From Panaeolus papilionaceus (taxonomy: Eukaryota; Basidiomycota; Agaricomycetes; Agaricales), in the NCBI GenBank assembly GCA_015501605.1, contig JADNRZ010000035.1, positions 186,001-250,000 on the forward strand: DNA of 64,000 nucleotides, written 5' to 3'. Both the position numbers and the translations under genes were made by a program. Within the stretch, counting starts at the first letter, position 1. Each line of letters opens with the position of its first letter. Positions 46,786 through 57,849 of the stretch are shown here, one piece after another. The notes under the pieces were generated by a model, which did no database searches, was not told where the DNA came from, and was given only the letters and a program-made list of their open reading frames with translations.

Positions 46786-47173
46786 TTCTGCATAAGAAAA
46801 CTAGGATCCCCATTTCAGAACACTCACTGTACTAATGTATTTTACTCACCATGAAACCCCATTCGTGAAGCATGTCGCATCATCCACACATTGATAAATA
46901 AAATCCTTTTCCTTTGTAAGATTTGGAGTACGTGAACATGATTGTCTAGAAAACGCTTTCATGAGGTTCAATAAAGGTTGGTAGTCCGTATGGTTAGAGA
47001 CGATGTCAAGTTCAAGCTGAAGCACTTCTGAGTCAAGCAGCGAAGTTCAGGAGCGACGCGTCGAGAGCGTGACTCTTGCACCACGACCACATGACCAACA
47101 CGCGACTGGGTTCGTCGACGCGAAATCAGGTCCGAGGTCGCGTCAAGTCCTTTCCTTCCACCATCATCTCATC
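46786..47173. other. Intergenic, no supported gene
   Basis: 3' UTR of the FDK-repeat gene and promoter of the RING gene. It contains several GCGTC/GACGC words without clear meaning. Confidence 0.45.
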
Positions 47174-48205
47174 ATGGTAATGCGTCTATTTTATCTTCAA
47201 GAATACTCCTGAACAAGTTTAATGCAGGCGCAACAATCTGATTTACTCATACGTCGATGTAACGTCTGTTATTCGGAGGGAATCCCTATTCATAAAATCC
47301 GATTCTTCGAGTGTGGTATGTCCCCAGATCGAACTTGCGTTTCAATAATTAACAAGTTTAGGTCACTGGTGCTGTGTCGCGTGCCTTGAAAACAGTAACA
47401 ATGAAGGGAACCGTAACTGTGGAACATGTCGTCGGCCTAGGGGGTTAGGATTCAAGATCTTTCTGGCAGCAGAGGACTTGGTGGACGACCAGATCCCGAA
47501 GAGGGCTGATGTAGAATTGAGCATTGTTGAATCAGAAGCTCCCTCATTTACGCTGGTCAGTAAATCCATGTTAAATTATACATCATGCTTATCGTTGGGT
47601 AGGAGCCGCCAGAGGCCAGGGCCTTGATCGAGGAATTGGAAGATCTGAAGCAGCGTCATAATAGACTAACTACTGGATATGAGAGCCTATCTAATCGCCT
47701 TCAGGCATGTACATCGGAACGGCGGACGTTTCACCAGCAGTATAATCTGTATCGAAGTAAAGCTCTGCAATTGGAAGAAGAGCTCGAAGAAAAGAAGAAA
47801 ATCATCCAAGGATACGTCAAGGAGCGGCACGAACATGAAAAGGAAAAGGACCGACTTAAAGAGAAGATCCAGTCTCAAAGGCAGGATGTGAGTACAGCAT
47901 CACTGTCATATCGATACCAGTTAATTCTTTATAGATTTCACTAAAGAAAAAGAAATTAGCTGCCCTGGCCAAGTCGTCGAAACGCGTTCCTTTGAAGGAT
48001 CCTGACGCGTCTCTCCTCGTTGAATCGCCCCTGGTAGGTTATATCTCCTTAGCATCAGCTCCTATCTGACCATCAGTAGCGTATTACGACGAAAACTCCA
48101 TCAGAAAGCAGAAAGCAACGAGTCGGCAACGCATTGGAGGAATCCAAGACCAGCCGCGCCGTCAATTCCGCTCCATCGAGTTCAAAGCGTCGGAGAGAAG
48201 CATAG
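47174..48205 (+). CDS. RING-finger protein with coiled coil
   Basis: Six exons, 47174-47176, 47228-47315, 47362-47555, 47603-47887, 47935-48033 and 48080-48205, giving 264 residues. A C3HC4 RING is complete: Cys12, Cys15, Cys30, His32, Cys35, Cys38, Cys50 and Cys53. Residues ~120-215 form a strong Glu/Lys-rich coiled coil (LEEELEEKKKIIQGYVKERH), and the tail is basic and Ser-rich. RING proteins usually act as E3 ubiquitin ligases. The RING-plus-coiled-coil layout resembles TRAIP/meiotic ZIP3-type proteins, but I cannot assign a subtype. The first exon contains only the ATG. The splice (ATG/GTAATG...TGCAG) is chosen because no other Met precedes the first RING cysteine in frame. Confidence 0.72.
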
Positions 48206-48950
48206 ATCCTCAAGGACAAAAGCAATAGCCTGTGTCATGCTCAATGTCCAGAAAGGTCAAAACTGGGATGTCGTTGTTACCATCATTCACGTTGGATGTT
48301 GATGCTGAAGTTATTTATAACTTGGACGGGGCAACTAAATATAGGCTTGTTCAAGACCAAAATCGCAAGGTTGGAAGGCGCTCCAGGGCAGAAAGCATGG
48401 ACACTCTTGAGTGTCTTGCATGGAAACCAGGTCGATTCCTTCTGCCGTTATTTGGGAATTAAGAGCGGCTGGGTAATAGATTTCTCGATTGCCTTTGCAA
48501 CCAGGCCCGTGTTTTATCCGCATTCAGGAAGAGAATTCTTAGTCGAATCGTGCGAATCATCATCGAGTCGCGTTATTTAAAGAGAAGCTCAAAAATACAC
48601 CTCCGTTTCTCACCTGTCCCTTTTTTAATTTCAGGTTCTGGTCGTTGAGTGGTCTGGGTGCAGGCTCGATTTCTCTTTCCTTTTTCATTATCTTCTTACA
48701 CTTTTACCCTTCTCCTTCTCAAGGTCTGCCTGGCTACACCCGCGCAGTCGAGCTTGCTTTAAAAACAAGGCTCTAGACGAGTACTTCTCAACCTTCACAT
48801 TTTTCACCTTCTTTTCTTTTTTCCAAAACCTCTCTTTTCTTCACGACCAACACATACACCCAGTGCAGCGCACTTTTTATCTGACATCCCACAAAAACAC
48901 TCATTTCTCATTTCCAACTTGTCAAATCAACTCGCCAAGACTATATTACC
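48206..48950. other. Pyrimidine-rich promoter and leader of a secreted protein gene
   Basis: No gene is supported at 48206-48600. From about 48600 to 48950 the plus strand is strongly C/T-rich, a pattern common in promoters and leaders of highly expressed fungal genes. Confidence 0.5.
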
Positions 48951-49316
48951 ATGTTCGCAGCGTCTCGTTCCGCAATGACCAACACGCTCTTCACCATCAT
49001 CGCATTCCTTACTATCCTCTTCGCTATCACACCCACACTAGCGCTCCCAGTTGCGCAGCTCGAAATCGCCCAGCACGCAGTTGCAAGACGATCAAACCCC
49101 GCCGGTCAGCCGTCCTCGCTTCTCGGACGCGTTTATCATGTCGAATCACGCAACGACAACCCATCAGCGGCCTTGGTTGCCAAGGAAGAAAACGAAGAAC
49201 AATGGGCCCATCGTGCAAACTCTGACGATGAGCCTGTTTTGGAGTTCAGGCCTTTGGCAAGGGCGCAGAAATTCCATCGAAGGATGTCAATGAAGGCGAG
49301 GATGGATGCTGCTTAA
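48951..49316 (+). CDS. Small secreted protein
   Basis: Single exon, 121 residues. A signal peptide (TNTLFTIIAFLTILFAITPT, cleavage near ALA-LP) is followed by a hydrophilic ~90-residue body without cysteines. An AVARR dibasic site at about residues 44-48 could be processed by a Kex2-type protease. The body is otherwise Ala/Glu/Arg-rich and unlike any family I know. It may be a small secreted or effector-like protein. An upstream frame from 48863 in another phase is a shadow. The pyrimidine-rich leader suggests strong expression. Confidence 0.6.
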   Translation: MFAASRSAMTNTLFTIIAFLTILFAITPTLALPVAQLEIAQHAVARRSNPAGQPSSLLGRVYHVESRNDNPSAALVAKEENEEQWAHRANSDDEPVLEFRPLARAQKFHRRMSMKARMDAA

Positions 49317-49969
49317 GCAGGAGGTTCGGCGATGGAGATTATGTGGCTCTTCGATGGGATCCTGATGAAGACATGGTGCATTAGAGCCTCTCGCGAGTCA
49401 ATGGGCATATGGGCAAGGCGTATTTATTGTTTGACTTATTTTTGGGTTTCTTCTGTATATCTTCTTACGCTGGCGCTCAACTTCTGTACGAACTCGATTT
49501 TGAATTGAATTCAATTGGACGGTGGATTTGTTGTGGGGAGCGGACAGCGAATACATGTGGGTTTCAGATACGTGAAACGCCTCGAACAGCCGTCTGCTGC
49601 ATGCCAGAGAAAGCTTGAGCTTTTCTATATTCAGGGGTAGGCCAATAAAGGAGCAGTTTGAGGGTCGTTGTGGGGATCCCCTACGTGACGTCCAGTTGTT
49701 CCTCCAAAAGATGTAACGACGTAATCGTCTGAAGCAAGACAGTTGAAGCCAGTACGAACAGATTCTACGACACCAGGTTATAGATTTGTAGACTCAAGGA
49801 AACGGAGAAGGGGGAGATCTAGATGGAACCAGAACGCAAATATCTGGAAATGTCCGTGATCCATTCCACATGTGACGAGATTAGATGAGCGATTTAGAAT
49901 GATTAGGAATTGGCCTCCCAAGTGAATTCTATTCTGAACCCTTCATGACATTCAGCCCTTCTACTTATC
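49317..49969. other. Intergenic, no supported gene
   Basis: 3' region of the secreted protein gene and promoter of the thiamine gene. A frame at 49409-49618 is open, but I do not call it. Confidence 0.45.
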
Positions 49970-52095
49970 ATGTCCAATAAGAAACACACGAGTCCTGTTG
50001 TACTGACGATCGCCGGAACGGATTCAAGTGGCGGCGCCGGAATCCAGGTATGTCGTCGATGCTGCAATATGTTTCGCCTCGTAGCCACTCACACAACATG
50101 GTATGGGGATTTTAGGCCGATCTAAAAACGTTCGCTGCGCATGGATGTTACGGTACAAGTGTCATCGCAGCATTGACGGCACAAAACACGACGGGAGTCC
50201 AAGGTGTATTCCCTGTTCCTGCTGAATTTGTTCAGAAGCAAGTACGAAAAGCCCCTATTTGTTGCATGCTGTCAACGGAGCGGAATAACTAGACTTTGAC
50301 AGATGGATTCCGTTTTCGATGATCTCGAAGTTCGGGCTATCAAAACTGGGATGTTGTTAGATGCGGGAGTTACAAAGGGAGTTGTCGAGTCCCTCAGAGC
50401 TCGTTTCGCAGATAAGGGTGTGCCACAGCCTCCTCTAGTCTGCGACCCGGTGTGTGTATCAACCTCCGGCCACACGCTACTTCGTGAAGACGCGTTGGAC
50501 GAAATGACATCCGGACTGTTCCCCCTCGCCACACTCATCACTCCAAATAAAGCCGAGGCAGAACTCCTCCTCAAACGAAGTGGGAGAGAAATGAAGATCG
50601 AGTCACTCGAAGACATGTTGGCCAGCGCAGAAAAGCTTCTGTCGTTTGGGAGCAAGGCAGTCTTGGTAAAAGGAGGACACCTCATGTCGAGCTTGGAAGA
50701 CGTCAGGAGGGTCCAGAATGCTGAGCCCGACATCATGACCATTAAACAAGGCTTGTTTGCCGACAACATGGAAATATTGCTTGTTGGACATCCGAAGTAC
50801 AGGATTGGACCTCTGGTTGTCGACATATTGTTTTCGCAGGAAGGAGAGAAGGTCTTGTTCACGCGTCCTAGGATCGAGTCTTCGAGCACCCATGGGACGG
50901 GATGCACCCTCAGTTCGGCGATCGCAAGTGAATTGGCGCGTGGAACTTCACGTACGTCACAGTAGGTTATGGGGGGTCCTATATTCACTAAACCTTATTT
51001 CAGTCAGAAATGCTGTGAGATATGCGACGGCGTATACTCACAGAGGAATTCTGGCAGCTGAACCTATTGGAAGTGGATATGGTCCATTGAACCATTTCCA
51101 CTCCATGTCTGCCATCCTCATTCCCAGGTGAGCTGGTCTCCCTACAGCGATCGTCAATGTAGACTCATGGGAGTGTTAGACGTTCATCCACAGACCCCTA
51201 TCCATTTACACGGATGCTCATAGCAAGCACCTCGCAGATATGGAAGGAATATGTGGAACATGAGTTCGTGCAGCAGCTCGGGAAAGGTGTTCTAGCGCGT
51301 GAAAAGTTCATTCACTTCATCAAGTATGTTGTTCCAGCCCCAGCTGAAGAGAAGACTCTGACCTGAATATTGTGTAGGCAGGATTATCTGTATTTGAGGT
51401 ATTACGCACGAGCCTATGGGTAAGTCCTTGCTCAGGGAACCACAAGCCCGATGCATCTGACATTTGACGAATAAGGTTGTTGGCAGCAAAATCCGCGACG
51501 TTTTCCGAAATCAAGAAGGCCACAGAAACGATTATGAACGTTCTTCACGAGGTCGGTAATCATACGGCGTACTGCGCCCAATTTGGCATATCGGAGGAAG
51601 AACTGGAAAATACACCAGAATCGGCGAGCACGACAGCTTATGGTGCCTATCTGATTGACGTAGGGGTCCAAGGTGAGAAGAAGAACGACAAAATGCGGCG
51701 TTTGAAGAGCTGCTAAATCTCTTCTAGGTGACACAGCCAAGTTAATCATGGCCGCCATGGCGTGCTTGCTCGGGTATGGCGAGGTAGGCTTATGGCTCAA
51801 GAAAGAGAGTGAACAACCCAACAGCTGGGTTGTCAAGAATGAAAATCCATACAAACAATGGATGGATGAATATGCAGGGGAGATGTATCAGGGAGCCGTT
51901 CGGCTAGGGTTAGGTGAGTCGCTTGATTAAAGGAAATCGCTTGATGCCTGCTCACAGTCCGCAATAGAAACCATTGAAAATGTGGCGGCGTTTGACCCAC
52001 CATCGTCGGTGAGGTTTGCGGAGTGGAGAACCGTATGGGAGAGGTGCACAAAATTGGAGAAAGGATTTTGGGATGCAGCGATGAATTTGAATTAA
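49970..52095 (+). CDS. THI20: Hydroxymethylpyrimidine/phosphomethylpyrimidine kinase-TENA fusion (THI20 type)
   Basis: Nine exons: 49970-50047, 50116-50241, 50303-50951, 51004-51127, 51180-51323, 51378-51419, 51476-51672, 51728-51913 and 51968-52095; 557 residues (yeast Thi20 has 551). The N-terminal ThiD-like kinase starts [20 protein letters not shown] and ends with the anion-hole/catalytic-Cys loop [14 protein letters not shown]. It phosphorylates HMP and HMP-P with ATP in thiamine pyrophosphate synthesis. The C-terminal TENA/THI-4 domain (about 340-557) carries [19 protein letters not shown] and has aminopyrimidine-salvage (thiaminase II) activity in homologues. Cytosolic. All junctions keep phase. 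I see no TPP riboswitch in its introns or leader. Confidence 0.95.
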
Positions 52096-52170
52096 ATGTA
52101 ACATGTAAAGTAACTGGAGGCATTGAAAGATGGAGAGAGAATTTAAAAAGTGTAAAATGACTGGATATGG

Positions 52171-53578
52171 CTATTCGGCGACTTCTTCTTTGACTATTGA
52201 GTTCTGGTCTGACTTTTGGTCGCCAGGGGATTCCTCAAGAGCAATGTCGAGTGTGGGTTTAGCTTCCTCTGGTTTGATGAACACAATTGGCGTGCGATTC
52301 TTCGATTTCACCGCTCGAGCGCTTGGGCATAGTCCTTTTCGACTGAGCTCACACTCATCGCATCTGGGCGCAACCGCGGGACAAATAACCTGATGGGCGT
52401 TAAAATGTGATGGTAAGGGTGGTAAAAAGGGTATACCTGTCCAAATCCGACTAACATATGGTTTATATCTCGGTAGAGTTCTTTGGGAAGCCATGATTGA
52501 AGATTGAGCCTACATTGATGGATTAGAATCGTATAGTCGAAGCACCACATAAATTTCATACCGTGTTTCCTCTGGCGTTTTCGTAGGAGGCTTATGCCAC
52601 CCTAGAAGGTTTGTTATTCTGTGAACGTGGACGTCGACGCCAATACCGTCGTATCTGAAGTTCATAGTCAGTAAATCCAAAGAATACAGGTAAGAACATG
52701 ACGAACATATCCCATGCTACTTGAAGGGTAAGGAAAGCCATTTTGGGACCAACGCCAGGGAGTGCACAAAGCTCGTCCACTGTCTTGGGTATATCCCCAT
52801 CAAACTTGTCGCGTAACATTATAGCTGATTGTTTCAAATAACTGCAGGAATGTTAAATAGTCAGACCAATGAACAGGGAACAAGCCTCGCGAAAATAACG
52901 TGCGTTGTCTTTCTCCTCCAGAAGCCCACTTTGGCAATAGCATCAGAAATTGCAGATTCTGGGGCATCAATGATAGCTTGGAGTGATATACTTCCGCCAA
53001 GTGCTGCCCGAAGATTTGCTACAGCTACATCTGTAACCTCGTCCTTTGTCTGGGATGATAAAATCAAAGATACCAGAGTTGCTAACCGCCTGTTCTTCAG
53101 AACCAATGTCAGGTTATCGAATTGACGGAATTTTGACAAGGCACACCTTTGGATCCGTCTCTTTGTGCTGTGCTTGGTCACACCCCATTGAGTCGACAGG
53201 TGCAACTATACGCGACCTCATTTCTTTGATGGTATCATAGGTTTCTCTCCATTTTGCTGGTGCAGGATGCGGGGTAGCTAAAGACTGAGGGATGGCTTTC
53301 ACTTTCTTTGGAGACTTTTTCGTTGATGCTGAAACTTGAATTGCGGAAGACGATGACTCCGCTTTGACAGGTTTCTGGTCATCTTCAACAGACATTGGTA
53401 TCAGGTCCTCTAAATCTTCTATGTTTTCCTCCTTCGGTTCTCGCTTGATACGCTTTGAACGGCGAGGACTATCTTGTTCAACGACACGCTCATAAAGTGT
53501 TACAGAAGGATGAAATTCGCTGACGCGCGATGACAGATTTGCAAGTTGAGAAGACGACGATCTTTTCAAACGCGACAT
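52171..53578 (-). CDS. NTH1: Endonuclease III-type DNA glycosylase/AP lyase
   Basis: Six exons: 53147-53578, 52904-53094, 52707-52841, 52562-52654, 52437-52509 and 52171-52389; 380 residues (yeast Ntg2 also 380). It removes oxidised pyrimidines and cuts the AP site in base-excision repair, in the nucleus and/or mitochondria. Seen: [17 protein letters not shown], the helix-hairpin-helix LPGVGPKMA with catalytic Lys241, and [15 protein letters not shown] with catalytic Asp260, exactly 19 residues on, as in human NTHL1. The [4Fe-4S] ligands are Cys311, 318, 321 and 329. The last spacing is x7 rather than the usual x5. The N-terminus is basic with an RRSKRIKRE nuclear-signal-like stretch. The second intron appears to begin with GC. 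It is convergent with the THI20 gene, about 75 bases apart. Confidence 0.92.
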
Positions 53579-53789
53579 GATTATAGGTGTGCTTAACAGA
53601 GCTGAAAATATTTTGTAGAGGTATGTAGGTCGTGGTCCAGGTCAAGAGGAGGTACTATTAATTTAAACCGTGACAGGAGCAAACTTGGGGAAATTTCGCA
53701 CCTAAATTGGAAACTTTTTCCCAGGACGAGCTTGTAGCAACAACAATCTTGACTCCCTCGTTCAAAAGACCTTGCTCGTCGTTGTCCAT

Positions 53790-54932
53790 ATGTTCGCAAC
53801 TGAAATTTTGCAGGTCATATTTGGGGTTTTGGCTGAATATCCAAATGGTCCAGACATAGCATCCCTCAAGAATTGCCTGCTGGCCTCGAAGGATCTTAAC
53901 AGTGCCGTCCAAGAATTTATGTTTACGCATTTTTCAGTTGCCGACAAAGGCATAGAGCGGTGTCGGGGGGATATAACTCGCTGTCTGTGTCTAAGAAAGG
54001 TTCTCAAACTTTTCGACGAGAAAAAATTAATCGGGCACCGCGTTCGAAAACTGGACCTTTACGCGCCTTTGTCTCGATCCGGACATCTCATTCCTCAGAT
54101 CAAGGCATTGCTCGACACGATGACTAACGTTACAAGGTTGTCAATTGAACCTTGGAACCTTCCTATATGGTGGAAACTGGCTCCACCCCCATGGGATCAG
54201 GATCCCATTTATTATATCAACACCTTCCCTTTTTTCAAAAATTTGGTCGAGCTTCGTCTCTGCGACATTGGACGTTTTCCTGTCAAATTCTTGGTCGAGT
54301 GCAGCAGCCTTAAACATCTCCATATAATCGACACATCCTTAGAGCCTCTGCCAGACCATTTTCGCCTGCATGGCAAATTTCCCTTGCGCTTATCGTCTCT
54401 CACTTATATTGTATATCATTACCACGGCTTTGGTCTCCCGTTTAAGGGTTACGAGGGAGACCCCACCCCTGAAGTTTTTGATTTTTCTCAACTATCCTAT
54501 CTTTCTATCAGACAGCATGACGTTGTATCAATATTAATTCCTTCTGGGCTGCTAAAATCAGCTGAGAAATCAATTGAACATCTCGTGATTGACCTATGTA
54601 AGTGTTTTTTTCATTGCTCTTCCCAACGTTATTTGTCTTTACCTCTGACTCGGTTCCTGCCAGGTGAGCAAGAGTGGGATGATAGAAGCCAGCTTCCCCT
54701 TATGCTCTTAACAGAAGGTTTGCATCTGCAATTGTGCCCACGATTGACTATGGTTGAAATCCAGTGGATGCCAAGCACCTCGGGAAATCCCTTCGCTGAA
54801 GCCTGGACTTTGATCGTCGCTAGTGATCTGCAGAATGGCCCAGGCTTGCAATTCGCCCCGTTTGTCCAAACAATAAAATTAAAGCTCTTCCTAGAGCCAT
54901 TTACTGGATGTTGTCAGACCAATGCTGACTAG
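53790..54932 (+). CDS. F-box-like protein, prematurely terminated (copy 1)
   Basis: Two exons, 53790-54597 and 54664-54932, giving 358 residues. The N-terminus ATEILQVIFGVLAE...SLKNCLLASKDLN fits a divergent F-box, and the body is Leu-rich with LRR-like turns. Compared with the neighbour at 55583-56899 it shares INTFPFFKNLVELRLCDI, FDFSQLSYLSIRQ and QEWD blocks and the same intron. Where the neighbour reads TGADSWNSF, this copy reads TNAD-stop-WNRF: TAG at 54930-54932 replaces TCG. The frame then stays open to a second TAG at 55101-55103, encoding residues still resembling the family C-terminus. It may be a recent null allele, a shortened protein or a read-through product. Confidence 0.72.
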   Translation: MFATEILQVIFGVLAEYPNGPDIASLKNCLLASKDLNSAVQEFMFTHFSVADKGIERCRGDITRCLCLRKVLKLFDEKKLIGHRVRKLDLYAPLSRSGHLIPQIKALLDTMTNVTRLSIEPWNLPIWWKLAPPPWDQDPIYYINTFPFFKNLVELRLCDIGRFPVKFLVECSSLKHLHIIDTSLEPLPDHFRLHGKFPLRLSSLTYIVYHYHGFGLPFKGYEGDPTPEVFDFSQLSYLSIRQHDVVSILIPSGLLKSAEKSIEHLVIDLCKCFFHCSSQRYLSLPLTRFLPGEQEWDDRSQLPLMLLTEGLHLQLCPRLTMVEIQWMPSTSGNPFAEAWTLIVASDLQNGPGLQFAPFVQTIKLKLFLEPFTGCCQTNAD

Positions 54933-55103
54933 TGGAACAGGTTTATACAAGCCCTATGTGCAATGCCTCGCACCCTACATCTCAGTCACATTAGTGTCGA
55001 GGACATCAACGCTTGTGACCTGATCGCTGCGGAGCTTCTCAGGACTTTTGAGGAGGTAGAGAGGTGCTTAGGGGAGAAGCAGAATGCCCGCGTGCGAGTT
55101 TAG
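54933..55103 (+). pseudogene. Out-of-use C-terminal coding tail of F-box-like copy 1
   Basis: Fifty-six sense codons plus a TAG lie in frame after the premature stop (LHLSHISVEDINACDLIAAE and on). They align with the C-terminus of copy 2, so this was coding until recently. Confidence 0.65.
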
Positions 55104-55582
55104 TGGATATGTTCACTTACTCGCACATCAGTATTATATGACATTAAATCCTCTGTGTTACACTATCTTGATATCTGAAGACTTCTCTTTAGCTTTTATT
55201 TATTGTGTATATCACTGTACATATCTACTGTATTTTTGAATTAATCTGGTCACAATTTGTTTAATGTTCATTTGTTGTACCCAAACAGTATTACATATTG
55301 GAGGTTTTGGACCTTGAAAAAATGAATGCAGACAAGGATACTATAAAGCTTGCATTTATCGAGGAAGTTGTTTTTTAGACAGATAAGTGTATAAGACAAA
55401 ACTACATACAGAATGCAAGGCGCCGAAGTGACAAGGGATACATGCTGGGAAGTTCCGAAAGTAACATTCCCACGATCTTAATGCGGTAATTTCTTCCTAT
55501 TCCAGATGGACCAAGTTGACTTTGCACCATCATCCTCTGGTGGCAACCTGAATCTGCAAAGGGCTCAACTTCTCGTGCTGCT
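55104..55582. other. A/T-rich spacer between the F-box-like copies
   Basis: No gene seen. It contains the 3' UTR of copy 1 and the promoter of copy 2. Confidence 0.5.
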
Positions 55583-56899
55583 ATGCTCTCTACAGAGATA
55601 TATCAAGTAATATTTAGCTATTTAGCGGAAGAACCCAATGGCCCAAATTTTAAATCCCTCACAAATTGCATGCTTGCCTCGAAAGAGCTCCACAACACTG
55701 CACAGGAATTTATCTACACCCACCTATCCATCGCTCACAAGGGTCTTGAACGGACGCGTATTGGCATACCACACTGTCTTGAACTACGACACGTGATGCA
55801 ACTCATCGACCAAAACGTCCTGATCCCCCATCGCGTGCGGAAGGTGGCATTTTATCTGCCTCTCAGCCGTCGAGACCCAGAACAAATCAAGACATTGATG
55901 AATGCTTTGACTGGTGTCAAATGCTTATCCATCGACGCTTGGGAGAATCGTGTTAGCTGGGTCAATACTGATCCAACATCAAAGGCTAATCCGCTGTTTT
56001 ATGTGAATACTTTCCCATTTTTCAAGAATTTGATAGAAATTCGATTGTGCGATATCAACGGATTTCCAATCACATACTTGGTCGATTGTCCACGCCTCAA
56101 GCATCTACATTTTATTGACACATACTTACTTCTACCCCCACCAAACTTTAGCCTGAATGGCCAAGATCCCTTGGTTCTCTCCTCACTTACCCATGCAATA
56201 CGACCTTTATCTTTGTTTTTCCTCTTCGATCCAGACGAATTTGAGGACAATTCACATCCACCCATGGAACCTATTTTCGATTTTTCACAACTTTCCTACC
56301 TTTATGTGAGGCAGGAAAGCACCAACAGCCTCCCAATCCATCAAACCATCCTGCACTCGGCTCAACATTCGTTGAAACATCTGATGTTTGACTTGGGTGT
56401 GTGAAATATCTGACTGCATATCTCTCCAAAACTAATTTCCTGCTGTTCACAATAAGTAGGTCAACAAGAGTGGGACAGTTATGCGCCACCAGCACCGCTT
56501 GGACTAGACGTGCTTCGACTTGATCGATGTCCGAACTTGACCACGATTGAGGTTTCCTGGGTCCCTAGCGTGTATGACGATCCGTTTAACGAAGTAGCCT
56601 GTTTGGCAGATCAAGGGAGTTTATACTTTGCTCCGTCGCTTCAAACGATCAAGCTGGTCATGTTTATCGAACCGTCATCGGGACTCTGCAAGACGGGTGC
56701 TGACTCGTGGAATAGCTTTTTCTGTCGTGCGTGTGATGCGCATAGCACTACATCAGATCTTACAAACATTATTGTCGAAGTTTACAACGTGTTCCATGAC
56801 ACAATGATGGTGGAACTCCTTTGCACTTTTCAAGATGTAGAAACGACATTGTTGGAGAACGGATATTCCCGTACATCATTCAGCGGTTTTATTCGATAG
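55583..56899 (+). CDS. F-box-like protein, intact (copy 2)
   Basis: Two exons, 55583-56396 and 56460-56899, giving 417 residues. A divergent N-terminal F-box (STEIYQVIFSYLAE...SLTNCMLASKEL) is followed by Leu-rich repeats such as VNTFPFFKNLIEIRLCDING and FDFSQLSYLYVRQ. The exon junction gives LGQQEWD, parallel to copy 1. Full-length relative of 53790-54932 in tandem, with a C-terminus ~60 residues longer. Predicted SCF-type adaptor by fold only; no substrate can be named. The ATG at 55583 matches the start of copy 1 (MFATEI against MLSTEI). Confidence 0.75.
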
Positions 56900-57849
56900 A
56901 TCCATCTAACACACAATGCCCTTCAAAAACACACCAATAATAATGCTGCCGATGGAGACACCTGTAGTCTATTCTGTCTCTGAACGGTGAAAGGTGGGGT
57001 GCTGTCATCGAATGATGCAACCATCAGGCGCCCTGCAGGAGGAGGCACGGATGCAACGTTGCTCCTTTTCACAAGGTATCGGATCATATGGCTAGAATAT
57101 ATACTCCAAAAAACAGAAATAGCAGATGTCAATTCCATACCAGGTGGAATGCCGTGTGCTAAGGACACCTTCCCTTTCAAGTTTGTACATTTCATCTGCT
57201 CCCGAGGATGCATCAAGCGCTCACAAGCGGTCCAATTGACCAGGCCCATGGGATACGGCTCCTTCGGTAGTATTAAATGAAACACAACGCCCTGAGTGTG
57301 ATTCGGAAACGTTGTATAAATGAAATCAGATGACATCTGGGCGTCGTTCCTATTAACGCCCAAGGCCCGGAGACAGAAAGATGGTTGACCCCGGGCCCAG
57401 TACTCCTTAAGGACATCCTTGGTCCTACATTGAAGACTACGGTCACATTGTACATTTCATTTCGGGAGCAATTTTTCACATGTATAACCACGACCTTATC
57501 TCTGAAAACATGTACGAATATTATGGCTGCGGGGGGCAGGTATGTAGTAGTTTTTTTCCTGTTCCTTGCGGGGATACATCATATCTCAACGTGTGCTCAC
57601 ACGCTCCAGCTCGTCGCTACTCGACCTCTGGACTAATACCGCCACGGAGATGAGGTATGACGCCTCGAATCGATGCATTTCGGATCTATAAATTCCAGGA
57701 TTGTGGGGTATATAATCATCAATTAACCCCCCTCCCCCCCTGTACTTTGTCCCGCTCGATCTACAAGCTTTCCCATTCTCATATATGACAAGGAACCACA
57801 CTTTGAAATCTTTGCTACGGCTACGTCGGCCAAACAATTCCAGCACTAC
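56900..57849. other. Intergenic, no firm gene
   Basis: A 146-codon minus frame (56923-57363), possibly extended upstream through 57491 in another phase, has no recognisable domain. I leave it uncalled. No RNA gene or repeat seen. Confidence 0.4.

Noticed and set aside
46935..47160. GACGCGTCGAG-rich stretch as a possible origin or regulatory cluster
   Set aside because: Words such as ACGCGT are common in fungal promoters (cell-cycle MluI boxes), and I saw no organised array.
49409..49618. 69-residue frame with hydrophobic start and several Cys
   Set aside because: It lies in the 3' region of the small secreted gene, has no clear signal cleavage or promoter, and could be chance.
50048..50115. 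Possible TPP riboswitch in introns of the THI20-type gene
   Set aside because: The intron is only 68 bases and I found no CUGAGA/ACCUGA-type core there or in the leader.
56923..57491. Minus-strand frames, possibly a two-exon gene
   Set aside because: No family motif and no convincing splice pair joins them; kept as unassigned spacer.
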